24,429 nt of DNA, from assembly GCA_027023165.1 (NCBI GenBank), contig JALVWX010000102.1:14679-39107 (forward strand), in the 5' to 3' direction. The stretch comes from Thermococcus sp. (GTDB taxonomy: Archaea; Methanobacteriota_B; Thermococci; Thermococcales; Thermococcaceae). The position numbers and the translations under genes are program-made. Below, piece after piece: positions 14,775 through 22,371 of the stretch. Numbering within the stretch: the first letter of the stretch is position 1; every line of letters begins with the position of its first letter. The notes below the pieces were generated by a model. It was not told the DNA's origin. It was given only the letters and a program-made list of their open reading frames with translations, and did not search any database.

Positions 14775-15181
14775 CACTCCGTTATGAAGGCGTAGGTTGT
14801 GGTGGTCGGGAGGAGTTTCCTCACTCTCGGGAGGAGATACCTCGGGTAGATGCCCTCCGTCTTGTCCTCGAGTTCATCGTAGGTTCCTAGGACTTTCTCA
14901 ATGACCTTGACTTCTATCCTCCCACGAACGCGGAAGTAACCCCTGTAAACGGTGCTTATCTCGAGGATTATCGGGAGTCTGAGCGCCTTGACCTCGTCCT
15001 CCTCGAGGAGATCCGCTATGTACTCAAGCTCGGAGCGCTTGAAGTAGCTTTCGGTTCCATCCCTGAGGCGGACTCTGGGTTCGTCCTCCTTCAGGAGCTG
15101 GTGAAGCGTAGGCCTGACCGCGGGCAGGTGCAGGTTTACCCTCGCTATTTCTCTGTTTAGAACGTCTTCTGCTGTGGGCAT
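14774..15181 (-). CDS. UPF0216 (DUF61) family protein
   Basis: A 135-residue archaeal protein of unknown function. The opening TAEDVLNREIARVNLHLP and the following RPTLHQLLKEDEPRVRLRDG and YFKRSELEYIADLL are the conserved core of the UPF0216 family, which occurs in many Euryarchaeota. The C-terminal half is beta-rich (LPIILEISTVYRGYFRVRG). There is no signal peptide or membrane segment, so it is cytoplasmic. The ATG at 15181 is preferred; an in-frame GTG at 15187 is possible. The stop codon overlaps the start of the membrane protein gene 14493-14774. The 18-base palindrome at 15218-15235 coincides with its likely TATA region, so expression may be repressed by a dimeric DNA-binding protein. 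Confidence 0.85.
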   Translation of the reverse strand: MPTAEDVLNREIARVNLHLPAVRPTLHQLLKEDEPRVRLRDGTESYFKRSELEYIADLLEEDEVKALRLPIILEISTVYRGYFRVRGRIEVKVIEKVLGTYDELEDKTEGIYPRYLLPRVRKLLPTTTTYAFITE

Positions 15182-15217
15182 GTTCACGCCTACGGCTGGG
15201 ACCCAAAAAGCTTTTGT

Positions 15218-15235
15218 TTAACATTAAAATGTTAA
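15218..15235. promoter_or_regulatory. 18-base palindrome, candidate operator overlapping a TATA box
   Basis: TTAACATTAAAATGTTAA is a perfect inverted repeat with 8-base arms and a 2-base centre. On the minus strand its centre, ATTTTAAT, is TATA-like and about 45 bases ahead of the UPF0216 start. A second perfect palindrome, AATCATGATT, abuts it at 15234-15243. The half-site AACATTAA recurs at 15381-15388, just ahead of the glnA ribosome binding site. This fits a dimeric repressor acting on one or both divergent genes. Confidence 0.55.
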
Positions 15236-15302
15236 TCATGATTGTTATTGTCGAAAATTTAACATCCTAAATGGCGAAGAGCCTCCTCTTCCCCATCCTT
15301 CC

Positions 15303-15339
15303 GTCATAATGACAAAATTCCATAAGAAAGGCTTTTATC
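15303..15339 (+). promoter_or_regulatory. glnA promoter with adjacent palindrome
   Basis: AAGAAAG followed by CTTTTATC (15332-15339) looks like a BRE plus TATA element. It predicts transcription from about 15360 and a leader of about 40 bases with GGTGATG at 15391-15397 before ATG 15401. The palindrome GTCATAATGAC at 15303-15313 lies about 20 bases upstream of the TATA box, where an activator or repressor could bind. The whole 15182-15400 stretch is AT-rich and contains no gene. Confidence 0.55.
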
Positions 15340-15400
15340 TCGTTGTTTGTTCATTAGATCATCGTAAAACTGAACGTATAAACATTAATAGGTGATGAAA

Positions 15401-16723
15401 ATGAACGAAATCTCCACCGTTCCCAAAGGCGGTGTCAAGAGGCCCGGCTTCATTCAGCTAGTCTTCGTCGATATAAACGGCGTCCCCAAGGGGATGGAGA
15501 TACCCATCGGGAGATACGAGGAAGCAGTCGAGGATGGCATAGCCTTCGATGGCTCATCCATACCTGGCTTCCAGGGAATAGAGGACAGTGACTTAGTTTT
15601 CAAAGCCGATCCAACCACCTACGCTGAGGTGCCCTGGGAGGGCATAGCGAGGGTGTACGGATACATCTACAAGGACGGGAAGCCCTACGGCGTTGATCCG
15701 AGGGGTGTCCTGAAGGCCGCAACGGATTACCTGAAGCGGGAGGGGTTCACCGCCTACATCGGCCCCGAGCCTGAGTTCTACCTCTTCAAGAAGAACGGTA
15801 CCTGGGAGCTTCACCTTCCAGACGGGGGAGGCTACTTCGACCTCGTGACCCTAGACAGAGCGAGGGACGTGAGGAGGGAGATAGCGCTCTACATGCCGGC
15901 CTTGGGCCTCGTCCCTGAGGTCCTCCACCATGAGGTTGGCAAAGCGCAGCATGAGATAGATTTCCGCTACGATGAGGCACTGAAAACCGCCGACAACATC
16001 GTGAGCTTCAAGTACACTGTGAAGGCGGTTGCCGAGATGCGCGGTCTGTACGCCACCTTCATGCCCAAACCCCTCTACGGCTTCCCCGGCAACGGCATGC
16101 ACCTCCACATAAGCCTCTGGCAAGACGGTCAGAACGCCTTCGTCGGCGAGGATGGGCTGAGCGAAACCGCGCTGCGTTTCATAGCTGGCATACTCAAGCA
16201 CGCTAAAGCCCTCGCGGCAGTAACGAACCCGACTGTCAACAGCTACAAGCGCCTCGTTCCCGGTTACGAAGCACCGGTCTACATCAGCTGGGGCTACCGG
16301 AACAGAAGCGCGCTCATCCGCGTTCCAGCCTTCTGGGGAAGCGGGGCGAGAATAGAGTACCGTTGCCCGGATCCGAGTGCAAACCCCTACCTGGCCTTTG
16401 CGGCGGTTTTAATGGCAGGTCTTGATGGAATAAAGAAGAAGCTGGAGCCTGAGGCTTACGTCGAGACCAACGTATACGAGATGAAGCCCGAGGAGAGGAT
16501 AAGGATGGGCATAGACACCCTGCCGGGAAGCCTGGGAGAGGCACTCGAAGAGCTGAAGAGGGATGAGGTCGTGAGGGAGGCCCTTGGTGGGGCCTACAGG
16601 AACTTCATCGAGTACAAGGGGGAGGAATGGAATGCCTATCTGGAGTATCTGAAATCAAAGGAGTTGCCCGAGAACACGAAAAGGGTGACGGAGTGGGAGC
16701 TGGAGAGATACTTCCACGTTTAG
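15401..16723 (+). CDS. glnA: Glutamine synthetase, type I
   Basis: A 440-residue glutamine synthetase, which joins ammonia to glutamate using ATP in the cytoplasm, normally as a dodecamer. Signatures are clear: FDGSSIPGFQGIEDSD near residue 50 (N-terminal GS motif), GPEPEFYLF near 123 (metal ligands), HHEVGKAQHEID (second metal site), KPLYGFPGNGMHLHIS near 223-238 (ATP-binding signature), NSYKRLVPGYEAP, and RIEYRCPDPSANPYLAFAA (in two parts) with the substrate-binding Arg. The length fits the shorter GSI-alpha type without the extra segment of GSI-beta, so control by adenylylation is unlikely. GGTGATGAAA ahead of ATG 15401 marks the start; GTG 15392 and ATG 15395 lie within that binding site. 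The gene overlaps the convergent DMT exporter by four bases at their stop codons. Confidence 0.98.
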   Translation: MNEISTVPKGGVKRPGFIQLVFVDINGVPKGMEIPIGRYEEAVEDGIAFDGSSIPGFQGIEDSDLVFKADPTTYAEVPWEGIARVYGYIYKDGKPYGVDPRGVLKAATDYLKREGFTAYIGPEPEFYLFKKNGTWELHLPDGGGYFDLVTLDRARDVRREIALYMPALGLVPEVLHHEVGKAQHEIDFRYDEALKTADNIVSFKYTVKAVAEMRGLYATFMPKPLYGFPGNGMHLHISLWQDGQNAFVGEDGLSETALRFIAGILKHAKALAAVTNPTVNSYKRLVPGYEAPVYISWGYRNRSALIRVPAFWGSGARIEYRCPDPSANPYLAFAAVLMAGLDGIKKKLEPEAYVETNVYEMKPEERIRMGIDTLPGSLGEALEELKRDEVVREALGGAYRNFIEYKGEEWNAYLEYLKSKELPENTKRVTEWELERYFHV

Positions 16724-17580
16724 TGGGCCTCCTTAGGTTCTTCCTTTCCCTTTGCGTGAACAAGTATCGATGCTCCGATTATGAGTGCACCACCGAGAAG
16801 CTGAAGGGCGGTGAGCTTTTCTCCAAAGAGCAGAAAGGCAAGTGTTATTGCCACCACCGGTTCGACCGTTGCTATTATGCTGGCCCTGCTCACTTCAACA
16901 TCCTTCAGGGCGTAGTTGTAGAGCACGTAACCCAGGAATGTTGGAAAGAACGCGAGACCGAGGAGATATGGTATCGCCCCGGTTGGAACGGAGAATTTTG
17001 AGAAGGGAGCGAGGAACAGCACTCCGAAGAAGAGCGTCATGAAGAGCACCCTCTCGGGCCTCTCGTTTCTCACCCCAAACTTGGCCAGAACTCCGTATAT
17101 TGCGTAGGTGAAGCCCGTGGCAATGCCCGTGATGAGGGCCAGGTAGCTTACGTTGAAGTCAACGTTGCCGGCAACGAGCAGAACGCCGGTTAAAACGAGG
17201 AAAAGGGCCACCACCTTCTCTCTGGTTAGGGGTTCCCCGAAGATCAGTCTTCCTAGGACGACTGAAAAGGCTGGGGCGGTGTAAACGAGAAGAACCGCGA
17301 AGCCGACGGAGGATATCTTGACCGTGTAGAAGTAGAGGGTGTAGAAAGCGAAGACGCCAACGAGGCCGTATATCGCGTAGAACCAGGGTCGCTCTCGAGT
17401 AAACGGGTTCTCGCGCAGGAAAACTGCGATGTACGAGCCGAGGATGATAAGGGCGAAGAGGACGCGCCAGAAGACCATCGTGAACGAATCGACTCCGTAG
17501 CGGTAGATGTAGGTTGCGAATATCCCCAGGGTTCCCCACATTGAAGCGGCAAGAAAAACGAGGAGGTAGCCGCGTCTCAT
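16720..17580 (-). CDS. EamA-family (DMT superfamily) transporter
   Basis: A 286-residue protein with ten membrane helices in two EamA repeats: the first starts GYLLVFLAASMWGTLGIFAT and includes FAVLLVYTAPAFSVVLGRLIFGE, the second ends with VSRASIIATVEPVVAITLAFLLFGE (in parts). It is a metabolite exporter of the same superfamily as 11586-12434 but clearly a separate paralogue. The short C-terminal tail is charged (KGKEEPKEAH). GAGGTGAG lies just ahead of ATG 17580. It is the last gene of the minus-strand run that begins with the peptide transporter; the gap to nadE is nine bases. Export of amino acids or of breakdown products during peptide use would fit this position, but the substrate is not known. 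Confidence 0.9.
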   Translation of the reverse strand: MRRGYLLVFLAASMWGTLGIFATYIYRYGVDSFTMVFWRVLFALIILGSYIAVFLRENPFTRERPWFYAIYGLVGVFAFYTLYFYTVKISSVGFAVLLVYTAPAFSVVLGRLIFGEPLTREKVVALFLVLTGVLLVAGNVDFNVSYLALITGIATGFTYAIYGVLAKFGVRNERPERVLFMTLFFGVLFLAPFSKFSVPTGAIPYLLGLAFFPTFLGYVLYNYALKDVEVSRASIIATVEPVVAITLAFLLFGEKLTALQLLGGALIIGASILVHAKGKEEPKEAH

Positions 17581-17589
17581 CGGCTCACC

Positions 17590-18354
17590 TCAGAAGGTCG
17601 GCCCGAGGGGCAAACGGCGCTTGTGCTCGCTCCGCTTAACAAGCCCCTCAACGTATTCAACCTTATCAAAGCCGGTTCCAAGCTCCTCTGCGATTTTATC
17701 CTTCGGCATCTTAAGGTCGACGAGCCGCCACAGTATCTCATCCAGAAGGCGGTAGCTTATTCCCAGCTCGTCCTCGTCGGTCTGACCCTCCCAGAGGCCA
17801 GCCGTCGGCTTCTTCTCAATTATCCTCTCGGGGACGCCGAGGAGTTTGGCCACCTCCCAAACTTCTGTCTTGTAGAGGTTTATGAGAGGTGCGTAGTCGC
17901 TGGCACCATCGCCCCACTTGGTGAAGTAGCCGGTGAGGAACTCGCTCCTGTTGCTCGTTCCAAGCACGAGCCTGTTAAGCTGATTGGCGTGGGCGTAGAG
18001 CAGGACCATCCTCGTTCTGGCCATGATGTTGCCGAGGGAGCGCTTGTTGGGCTGAAAGCCGAGCTGGGCAACGAAGGAATCGACGATTGGCTTTACGCTA
18101 ACGACCTTGTACTCTATTCCAAGGCTCTCGCAGACGAGCTTCGCGTCTTCAACGTCCCCGTTCTCGTAGTAGGGCATTATCAGGCCCAGAACTTTCTCCT
18201 TTCCGAGCGCCCTGGCTGCGAGATAGGCTGTGGTGGCGCTGTCTATGCCCCCGCTTATCCCGATGACAACGCCGCCGGCGTCCGCTTTCTCAACGTTCTC
18301 CCGGATGAAAGATGTTATCCCCTCAATGACCAGTGTGTAGTCGAGACTTCTCAC
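17590..18354 (-). CDS. nadE: NH3-dependent NAD+ synthetase
   Basis: A 254-residue enzyme that makes NAD+ from deamido-NAD+, ammonia and ATP, the last step of NAD synthesis. The PP-loop is SGGIDSAT (residues 34-41). Further family motifs are [38 protein letters not shown] and [16 protein letters not shown], which bind the deamido-NAD and the adenylate. There is no N-terminal glutaminase (nitrilase) domain, so the enzyme must use free ammonia. The start is GTG 18354, three bases after the TGA of the upstream membrane protein, with GGGGGGTTGAG ahead. It is probably cotranscribed with the DMT exporter downstream. Confidence 0.97.
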   Translation of the reverse strand: MRSLDYTLVIEGITSFIRENVEKADAGGVVIGISGGIDSATTAYLAARALGKEKVLGLIMPYYENGDVEDAKLVCESLGIEYKVVSVKPIVDSFVAQLGFQPNKRSLGNIMARTRMVLLYAHANQLNRLVLGTSNRSEFLTGYFTKWGDGASDYAPLINLYKTEVWEVAKLLGVPERIIEKKPTAGLWEGQTDEDELGISYRLLDEILWRLVDLKMPKDKIAEELGTGFDKVEYVEGLVKRSEHKRRLPLGPTF

Positions 18355-18357
18355 ACC

Positions 18358-18813
18358 TCAACCCCCCTTGAACCGTATGTACCCCACATAGACGAGCACG
18401 GTTCCGGTCATCATCAGGATGAGCGCCGGCACCGCCAGGGAGGCGTACGGGTAATGCCAGGAGGTGGCGCTGTACTCGTACGAAACGTTGCCTGAGATAA
18501 CTTCCACCGAGGGCTGTCCGCCGGGTTTGAGGGTCACGTTTCCGGTCAGGTTTAGGGGATAGTTAGAGGTTCCCCAAGTGATGGTCAGGGAGGCGTTTCT
18601 GGAGGAGAGCCTGAGCGTTCTGTTCGCGTAGAGGTGCTCCTTCTCAAACGTATCGTTTCCTATCGTGTAAAAGCCTTTCCCCATGGTGCCTGAAACCGTG
18701 TATCCAACGGAGGTCTTGTGGAGGCCCACCACGGACATCAGAAGCGCGAGAATGATGAGTATGAAGCCGAGCCTGACGGGCCAGTAAGAAAAAGGGGTTT
18801 GGGAGAGCCTCAT
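18358..18813 (-). CDS. Small membrane protein with outer beta domain, unknown function
   Basis: A 151-residue protein with two membrane helices, near residues 14-30 (RLGFILIILALLMSVVG) and 125-145 (SLAVPALILMMTGTVLVYVGY). Between them lies an outer domain of about 95 residues, Thr/Ser/Asn-rich and beta-type, with six Asn-X-Ser/Thr sites (NDT, NRT, NAS, NLT, NVT, NVS) that could be glycosylated. I do not recognise the family. The ATG at 18813 has GGTGATGCCC ahead; the longer reading from 18957 runs into the transporter ATPase gene and is not credible. It sits 23 bases after that gene and three bases before nadE, so it may link the two into one transcription unit. Confidence 0.75.
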   Translation of the reverse strand: MRLSQTPFSYWPVRLGFILIILALLMSVVGLHKTSVGYTVSGTMGKGFYTIGNDTFEKEHLYANRTLRLSSRNASLTITWGTSNYPLNLTGNVTLKPGGQPSVEVISGNVSYEYSATSWHYPYASLAVPALILMMTGTVLVYVGYIRFKGG

Positions 18814-18836
18814 GGGCATCACCAAAAAGGAAAGGG

Positions 18837-19844
18837 TCAGAACTTGCCGATGAGATGGCACTCGGCGAAGTGGTTGTGCTCGTATTCGACGAGCTGCGGC
18901 TGTTTGACGTCGCAGAGTCCCTTCTGAGCGTAGATGCACCTCGGGTGGAAGCGGCATCCCGGCGGTATGTTGACCGCACTGGGAACCTCACCCTTGATAG
19001 GAAGCTCCTTGATGACGTTCTTGCGCTCGGGCTTCGGCTCTGGAACGGCCGCCAGGAGCGCCCTGGTGTACGGGTGGAGTGGATTGTCTATGACGCGCTT
19101 TGCCGGACCCATCTCGACTATCCTTCCGAGGTACATGACGGCCATCCAGTCGGCGAAGTACCTTGCTGTGGACATGTCGTGGGTGATGTAGAGGTACGTG
19201 ACGCCCATCTTCTCCTTTAGTTCCTTCATAAGCTCCAGTATCTCCGCCCTTATCGAAACGTCGAGCATCGAAACAGGCTCGTCCGCGACTATGAACTCCG
19301 GGTTGAGGATGAGCGCCCTCGCTATGGCCACACGCTGTCTCTGACCGCCGGAGAGCATGTGCGGGAACCTGCTGACGTACTCCTCTGGCGGGGTGACCTT
19401 GACCATTTCCAGGGCCTTGTAGATAAGCTCCTCGCGCTCGGCCCTCGTCTCACCTATACCGTGTATCAGGAGCGGCTCCTCAAGGACGTCGAATATCCTG
19501 AAGCGCGGGTTGAGTGAGGCGAAGGGGTCCTGGAATATCATCTGGACCTTCCTCTTGTACGCGAGAAGCTCCTCCTTGGTGGTGATGGTTGTAACGTCCT
19601 GTCCGTTCAGGTATATCCTACCGTCCGTTGGCTCGAGGAGCTTTACCACGAGCCTCCCTGTGGTCGATTTACCACAGCCGCTCTCACCGACGAGGGCGAA
19701 GACCTGTTGCTTGTAAATGTCAAAGCTGACTCCATCTACTGCATGGACGAACCTTGGAGGAACCCCCTTGAGCGAGTCTATGAGTCCCCTCTTGAGCGGG
19801 AAGTACTTCTTGAGGTTTTTAACCTTCAGTATTGGCTCCGCCAT
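18837..19844 (-). CDS. Oligopeptide/dipeptide ABC transporter ATP-binding protein (OppF type)
   Basis: A 335-residue ATPase of a peptide importer, acting on the inner face of the membrane. Walker A is GESGCGKST (53-61), the Q-loop is in MIFQDPFASLNP, the signature is LSGGQRQRVAIARAL, Walker B is FIVADEP followed by the D-loop SMLD, and the H-loop is YITHD. The C-terminal extension typical of the OppD/OppF group has the four-cysteine pattern CRFHPRC...GLC...AEC, which in some members binds an iron-sulphur cluster. VPEPKPERK and IKGEVPSAVNIPPGC mark the oligopeptide C-terminal domain. The long loop KRGLIDSLKGVPPRFVHAVDG after strand 1 points to OppF. The start ATG follows GAGGTGTGAGAA, next to the stop of the OppD-type gene. 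Confidence 0.95.
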   Translation of the reverse strand: MAEPILKVKNLKKYFPLKRGLIDSLKGVPPRFVHAVDGVSFDIYKQQVFALVGESGCGKSTTGRLVVKLLEPTDGRIYLNGQDVTTITTKEELLAYKRKVQMIFQDPFASLNPRFRIFDVLEEPLLIHGIGETRAEREELIYKALEMVKVTPPEEYVSRFPHMLSGGQRQRVAIARALILNPEFIVADEPVSMLDVSIRAEILELMKELKEKMGVTYLYITHDMSTARYFADWMAVMYLGRIVEMGPAKRVIDNPLHPYTRALLAAVPEPKPERKNVIKELPIKGEVPSAVNIPPGCRFHPRCIYAQKGLCDVKQPQLVEYEHNHFAECHLIGKF

Positions 19845-19854
19845 TTCTCACACC

Positions 19855-20814
19855 TCACAGCAGCCAGCATGCGGCGTAGTGGTCCTTATCAACTTCCTTC
19901 AGCTCGGGCACCTGTTCCTTGCACACCTGCATAGCGTAGGGGCACCTCGGGTGGAAGCGGCAGCCGCTCGGCGGGTGAGCGAGGTTGGGTGGCTGTCCCG
20001 GGATGAACTCGAGCCTCTCAACGTCCTCGTGGAGCCTCGGTATGGCCGCGAGGAGCTTCTGGGTGTACGGGTGGGCAGGTTCGTAGTAGACCTTCTCGCT
20101 CGGGCCAAGCTCGACTATCTTACCGGCGTACATTATCGCTATCTTGTCGCTTATCTCAGCCAGGATGCTGAGGTCGTGGGTGATGAATATCATGGACAGG
20201 TTAAGCTCCTTCTTCAGGCGCTTCATGAGGTTGATGATCTGCGCCTGGACTATAACGTCAAGGGCGGTTGTAGGCTCGTCCGCAATGACGACGCTTGGCT
20301 CCATGAGAAGGGCCGTTGCGATGATGACACGCTGCTTCATACCTCCGGAAAGCTCGTGCGGGTAGCGGTAGACTATCTCAGGGTCGAGACCGACGAGTTC
20401 GAGGTACTTCTGTGCCCTGTCAAGGGCCTCCTCCTGCTCCATGCCCTTGTGGTAGATGAGCGGCTCGGTCATCTGGTAGCCAACCGTGTAGACGGGGTTC
20501 ATAGCGTTCATTGCACCCTGGAAGATCATTGATATCTTCTCCCACCGGATTTCCTTCCTCAGGACGTCCTCTGGGAGGCCGACTATCTCCCTGCCGTCGA
20601 CCTTTATGCTTCCGCCGACTATCTTTCCCGGCGGAGTGGGCATGCCCAAAAGGGTAAAGCCGAGGGAGGACTTGCCGCATCCGCTCTCACCGGCAAGCCC
20701 CATGACCTCACCCTTCTTGAGGTTGAAGGTTAGGTCGTCCACGGCCTTGACGACGCCCTTGCTGGTGAAGTAGTACATCTTAAGGTTCTTAACCTCGAGT
20801 GCGTAGTTCGTCAT
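19855..20814 (-). CDS. Oligopeptide/dipeptide ABC transporter ATP-binding protein (OppD type)
   Basis: A 319-residue partner ATPase of the same importer. Walker A is GESGCGKSS (42-50), the Q-loop is in MIFQGAMNAMNP, the signature is LSGGMKQRVIIATAL, Walker B with D-loop is VVIADEPTTALD, and the H-loop is FITHD. The QGAMNAMNP form and the shorter N-terminus fit OppD/DppD. The C-terminal domain carries CRFHPRCPYAMQVC and a later Cys in YAACWLL, again the four-cysteine pattern. GGTGGTG precedes ATG 20814. The pair OppD/OppF would work as a heterodimer under the two permeases. Confidence 0.95.
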   Translation of the reverse strand: MTNYALEVKNLKMYYFTSKGVVKAVDDLTFNLKKGEVMGLAGESGCGKSSLGFTLLGMPTPPGKIVGGSIKVDGREIVGLPEDVLRKEIRWEKISMIFQGAMNAMNPVYTVGYQMTEPLIYHKGMEQEEALDRAQKYLELVGLDPEIVYRYPHELSGGMKQRVIIATALLMEPSVVIADEPTTALDVIVQAQIINLMKRLKKELNLSMIFITHDLSILAEISDKIAIMYAGKIVELGPSEKVYYEPAHPYTQKLLAAIPRLHEDVERLEFIPGQPPNLAHPPSGCRFHPRCPYAMQVCKEQVPELKEVDKDHYAACWLL

Positions 20815-20824
20815 TCACACCACC

Positions 20825-22360
20825 TCATACGCGCTTAAGCCTCGGGTTGAGCACTGTGTCGAGCGAGACACCGAGCAGGACGAACACCAGGCCGACGAAC
20901 GATATTGCCAGTCCCGGTGGTATGACCTGCCACCAGTAGCCGTTTATCGTCGCTCCGTTCTGCTGTGCCGCGTTGAGCATCTGACCCCAGGTAATGAGGT
21001 TCTGTGAGGTCAGACCAAGGAAGCTCAATCCTGCCTCCGAGAGGATTGCTCCCGGAACGCTGAGGGCTATGCTCGCGAACGCATAGGGCAGGAGCTGCGG
21101 GACTATGTGCTTGAAGACGACCCTTCCGGTGCTGGCACCGAGCGCTCTCGCGGCTTCGACATAGGTCTGCTCCTTGATCTGAAGTGCCATACTCCTCGCG
21201 ACCTTAGTTGTGCCCATCCATCCGAAGAGGACCAGGAACGAAACCAACTGCGTTAGGTTGATCCTGCCTCCGAAGTACAGCGAGAGGAGGATGAGCATTG
21301 GAAGCACCGGGAGGGTCATCATGAACTCCGTGAACCTCTGGATGGCCTCATCGGCCCATCCGCCGAGGTAGGCGCTCGTAACTCCAATGAGTATTCCAAT
21401 GAGGACCGAGCTTATCGAAACCGCGAGACCTATCGCGAGGGCAACCCTAGTTCCCCAGAGGATTCCAAGGGCTATGGGCCTTCCGTACTGGTCGGTTCCA
21501 AGGAGGCCGTAGGTCCTTCCAACGAAGGCCACCTTGAAGTTGCTGAAGTCGAGTTTGACATCCTTCGGAACGGTTATTGTAACCACGAGTCCGTAGGTGC
21601 CCTTGAACGGGGTCGGGTTGGAGAGGATCTGCTCAATTGGAAGCTTGTTGCCGCTATCGTCGGTGACTCTACCGAACATTATCCTCATCGGATCCATGGC
21701 CGCTACCATCTGGTAGAGGGTGGCGTTGGTCATAACGAACATGTTGATGTTGTTCGGGTTTATCATCTGCGGCGGGACGTTTGGTATCTGGAGGATGCCG
21801 TTGATGTAGAGCCAGTAGAGCAGGTGGTTCTTGGTCTGGGCGAGGGGTCCAACCTGGATGGCGTTGCCGTTCGGCAGGGTTATTTCGGAGATGAGCTGGA
21901 GGTTGTTGTCCTTGATGCCCTTCTCGGGGGGCCTGACGAGCGTAACCGAAACGACCGGAACTTCCTTGGGATTTGTGGCGGTTGAATTCAGTCCGGCTAT
22001 GACGATGTCAGCAGGGGGAACGTCGTACTTCATATTGTACGTCATTGAGAGCTTGTACACTTTGTAAGAGCCGTTGGTCATGGTCTCCATGTGAATGTCA
22101 CTGGGTGTGTATTCAACCTGGACCGCCTTGGTCTCGGAGGTGAAGTAGTTCTCCCATGAGGGTGGAGCGTTCTTGGGGTTGGTAATCCACGCCACACCAG
22201 TCTGCCACTTGACTGGGACGTCGGGGCTTGTCATGAGAGGCGCTCCAATGGCAAGCACGACGAGGAGGATGAGGAGGATCAAACCCACCATTCCGGACTT
22301 TTGGTGCTTGTACTCATCCCAGAACCTTTTGACGCTGTCTTTGAAATCTACCCATCTCAT
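20825..22360 (-). CDS. Oligopeptide ABC transporter permease (OppC type) with large outer insert
   Basis: A 511-residue permease, much longer than the usual 280-330 residues of OppC. Residues 24-43 are the first membrane helix (VGLILLILLVVLAIGAPLM). The family motif LLGTDQYGRP, which normally follows that helix within some 50 residues, appears only at about 286, so about 200 extra residues lie outside the membrane (roughly 50-280). From about 305 a standard permease domain with five helices follows, with the ATPase-contact loop EAARALGASTGRVVFKHIVP (about 403-422). The insert is soluble and beta-rich, without cysteines. It could help to dock the binding protein; this is inference. The start ATG 22360 has GGTGGTGAAAG ahead and lies 11 bases after the OppB-type stop. 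Confidence 0.92.
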   Translation of the reverse strand: MRWVDFKDSVKRFWDEYKHQKSGMVGLILLILLVVLAIGAPLMTSPDVPVKWQTGVAWITNPKNAPPSWENYFTSETKAVQVEYTPSDIHMETMTNGSYKVYKLSMTYNMKYDVPPADIVIAGLNSTATNPKEVPVVSVTLVRPPEKGIKDNNLQLISEITLPNGNAIQVGPLAQTKNHLLYWLYINGILQIPNVPPQMINPNNINMFVMTNATLYQMVAAMDPMRIMFGRVTDDSGNKLPIEQILSNPTPFKGTYGLVVTITVPKDVKLDFSNFKVAFVGRTYGLLGTDQYGRPIALGILWGTRVALAIGLAVSISSVLIGILIGVTSAYLGGWADEAIQRFTEFMMTLPVLPMLILLSLYFGGRINLTQLVSFLVLFGWMGTTKVARSMALQIKEQTYVEAARALGASTGRVVFKHIVPQLLPYAFASIALSVPGAILSEAGLSFLGLTSQNLITWGQMLNAAQQNGATINGYWWQVIPPGLAISFVGLVFVLLGVSLDTVLNPRLKRV

Positions 22361-22371
22361 CTTTCACCACC

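Noticed and set aside
15392..15398. GTGATGA resembling a C box of a C/D-box guide RNA
   Set aside because: No D box (CTGA) at a proper distance; the sequence is explained as the glnA ribosome binding site.
17623..18495. Plus-strand ORF of 290 codons opposite nadE
   Set aside because: The minus strand encodes all NadE motifs; the plus frame shows no recognisable domain.
19717..20532. Plus-strand ORF of 271 codons opposite the transporter ATPases
   Set aside because: Shadow of the two ATPase genes, spanning their junction.
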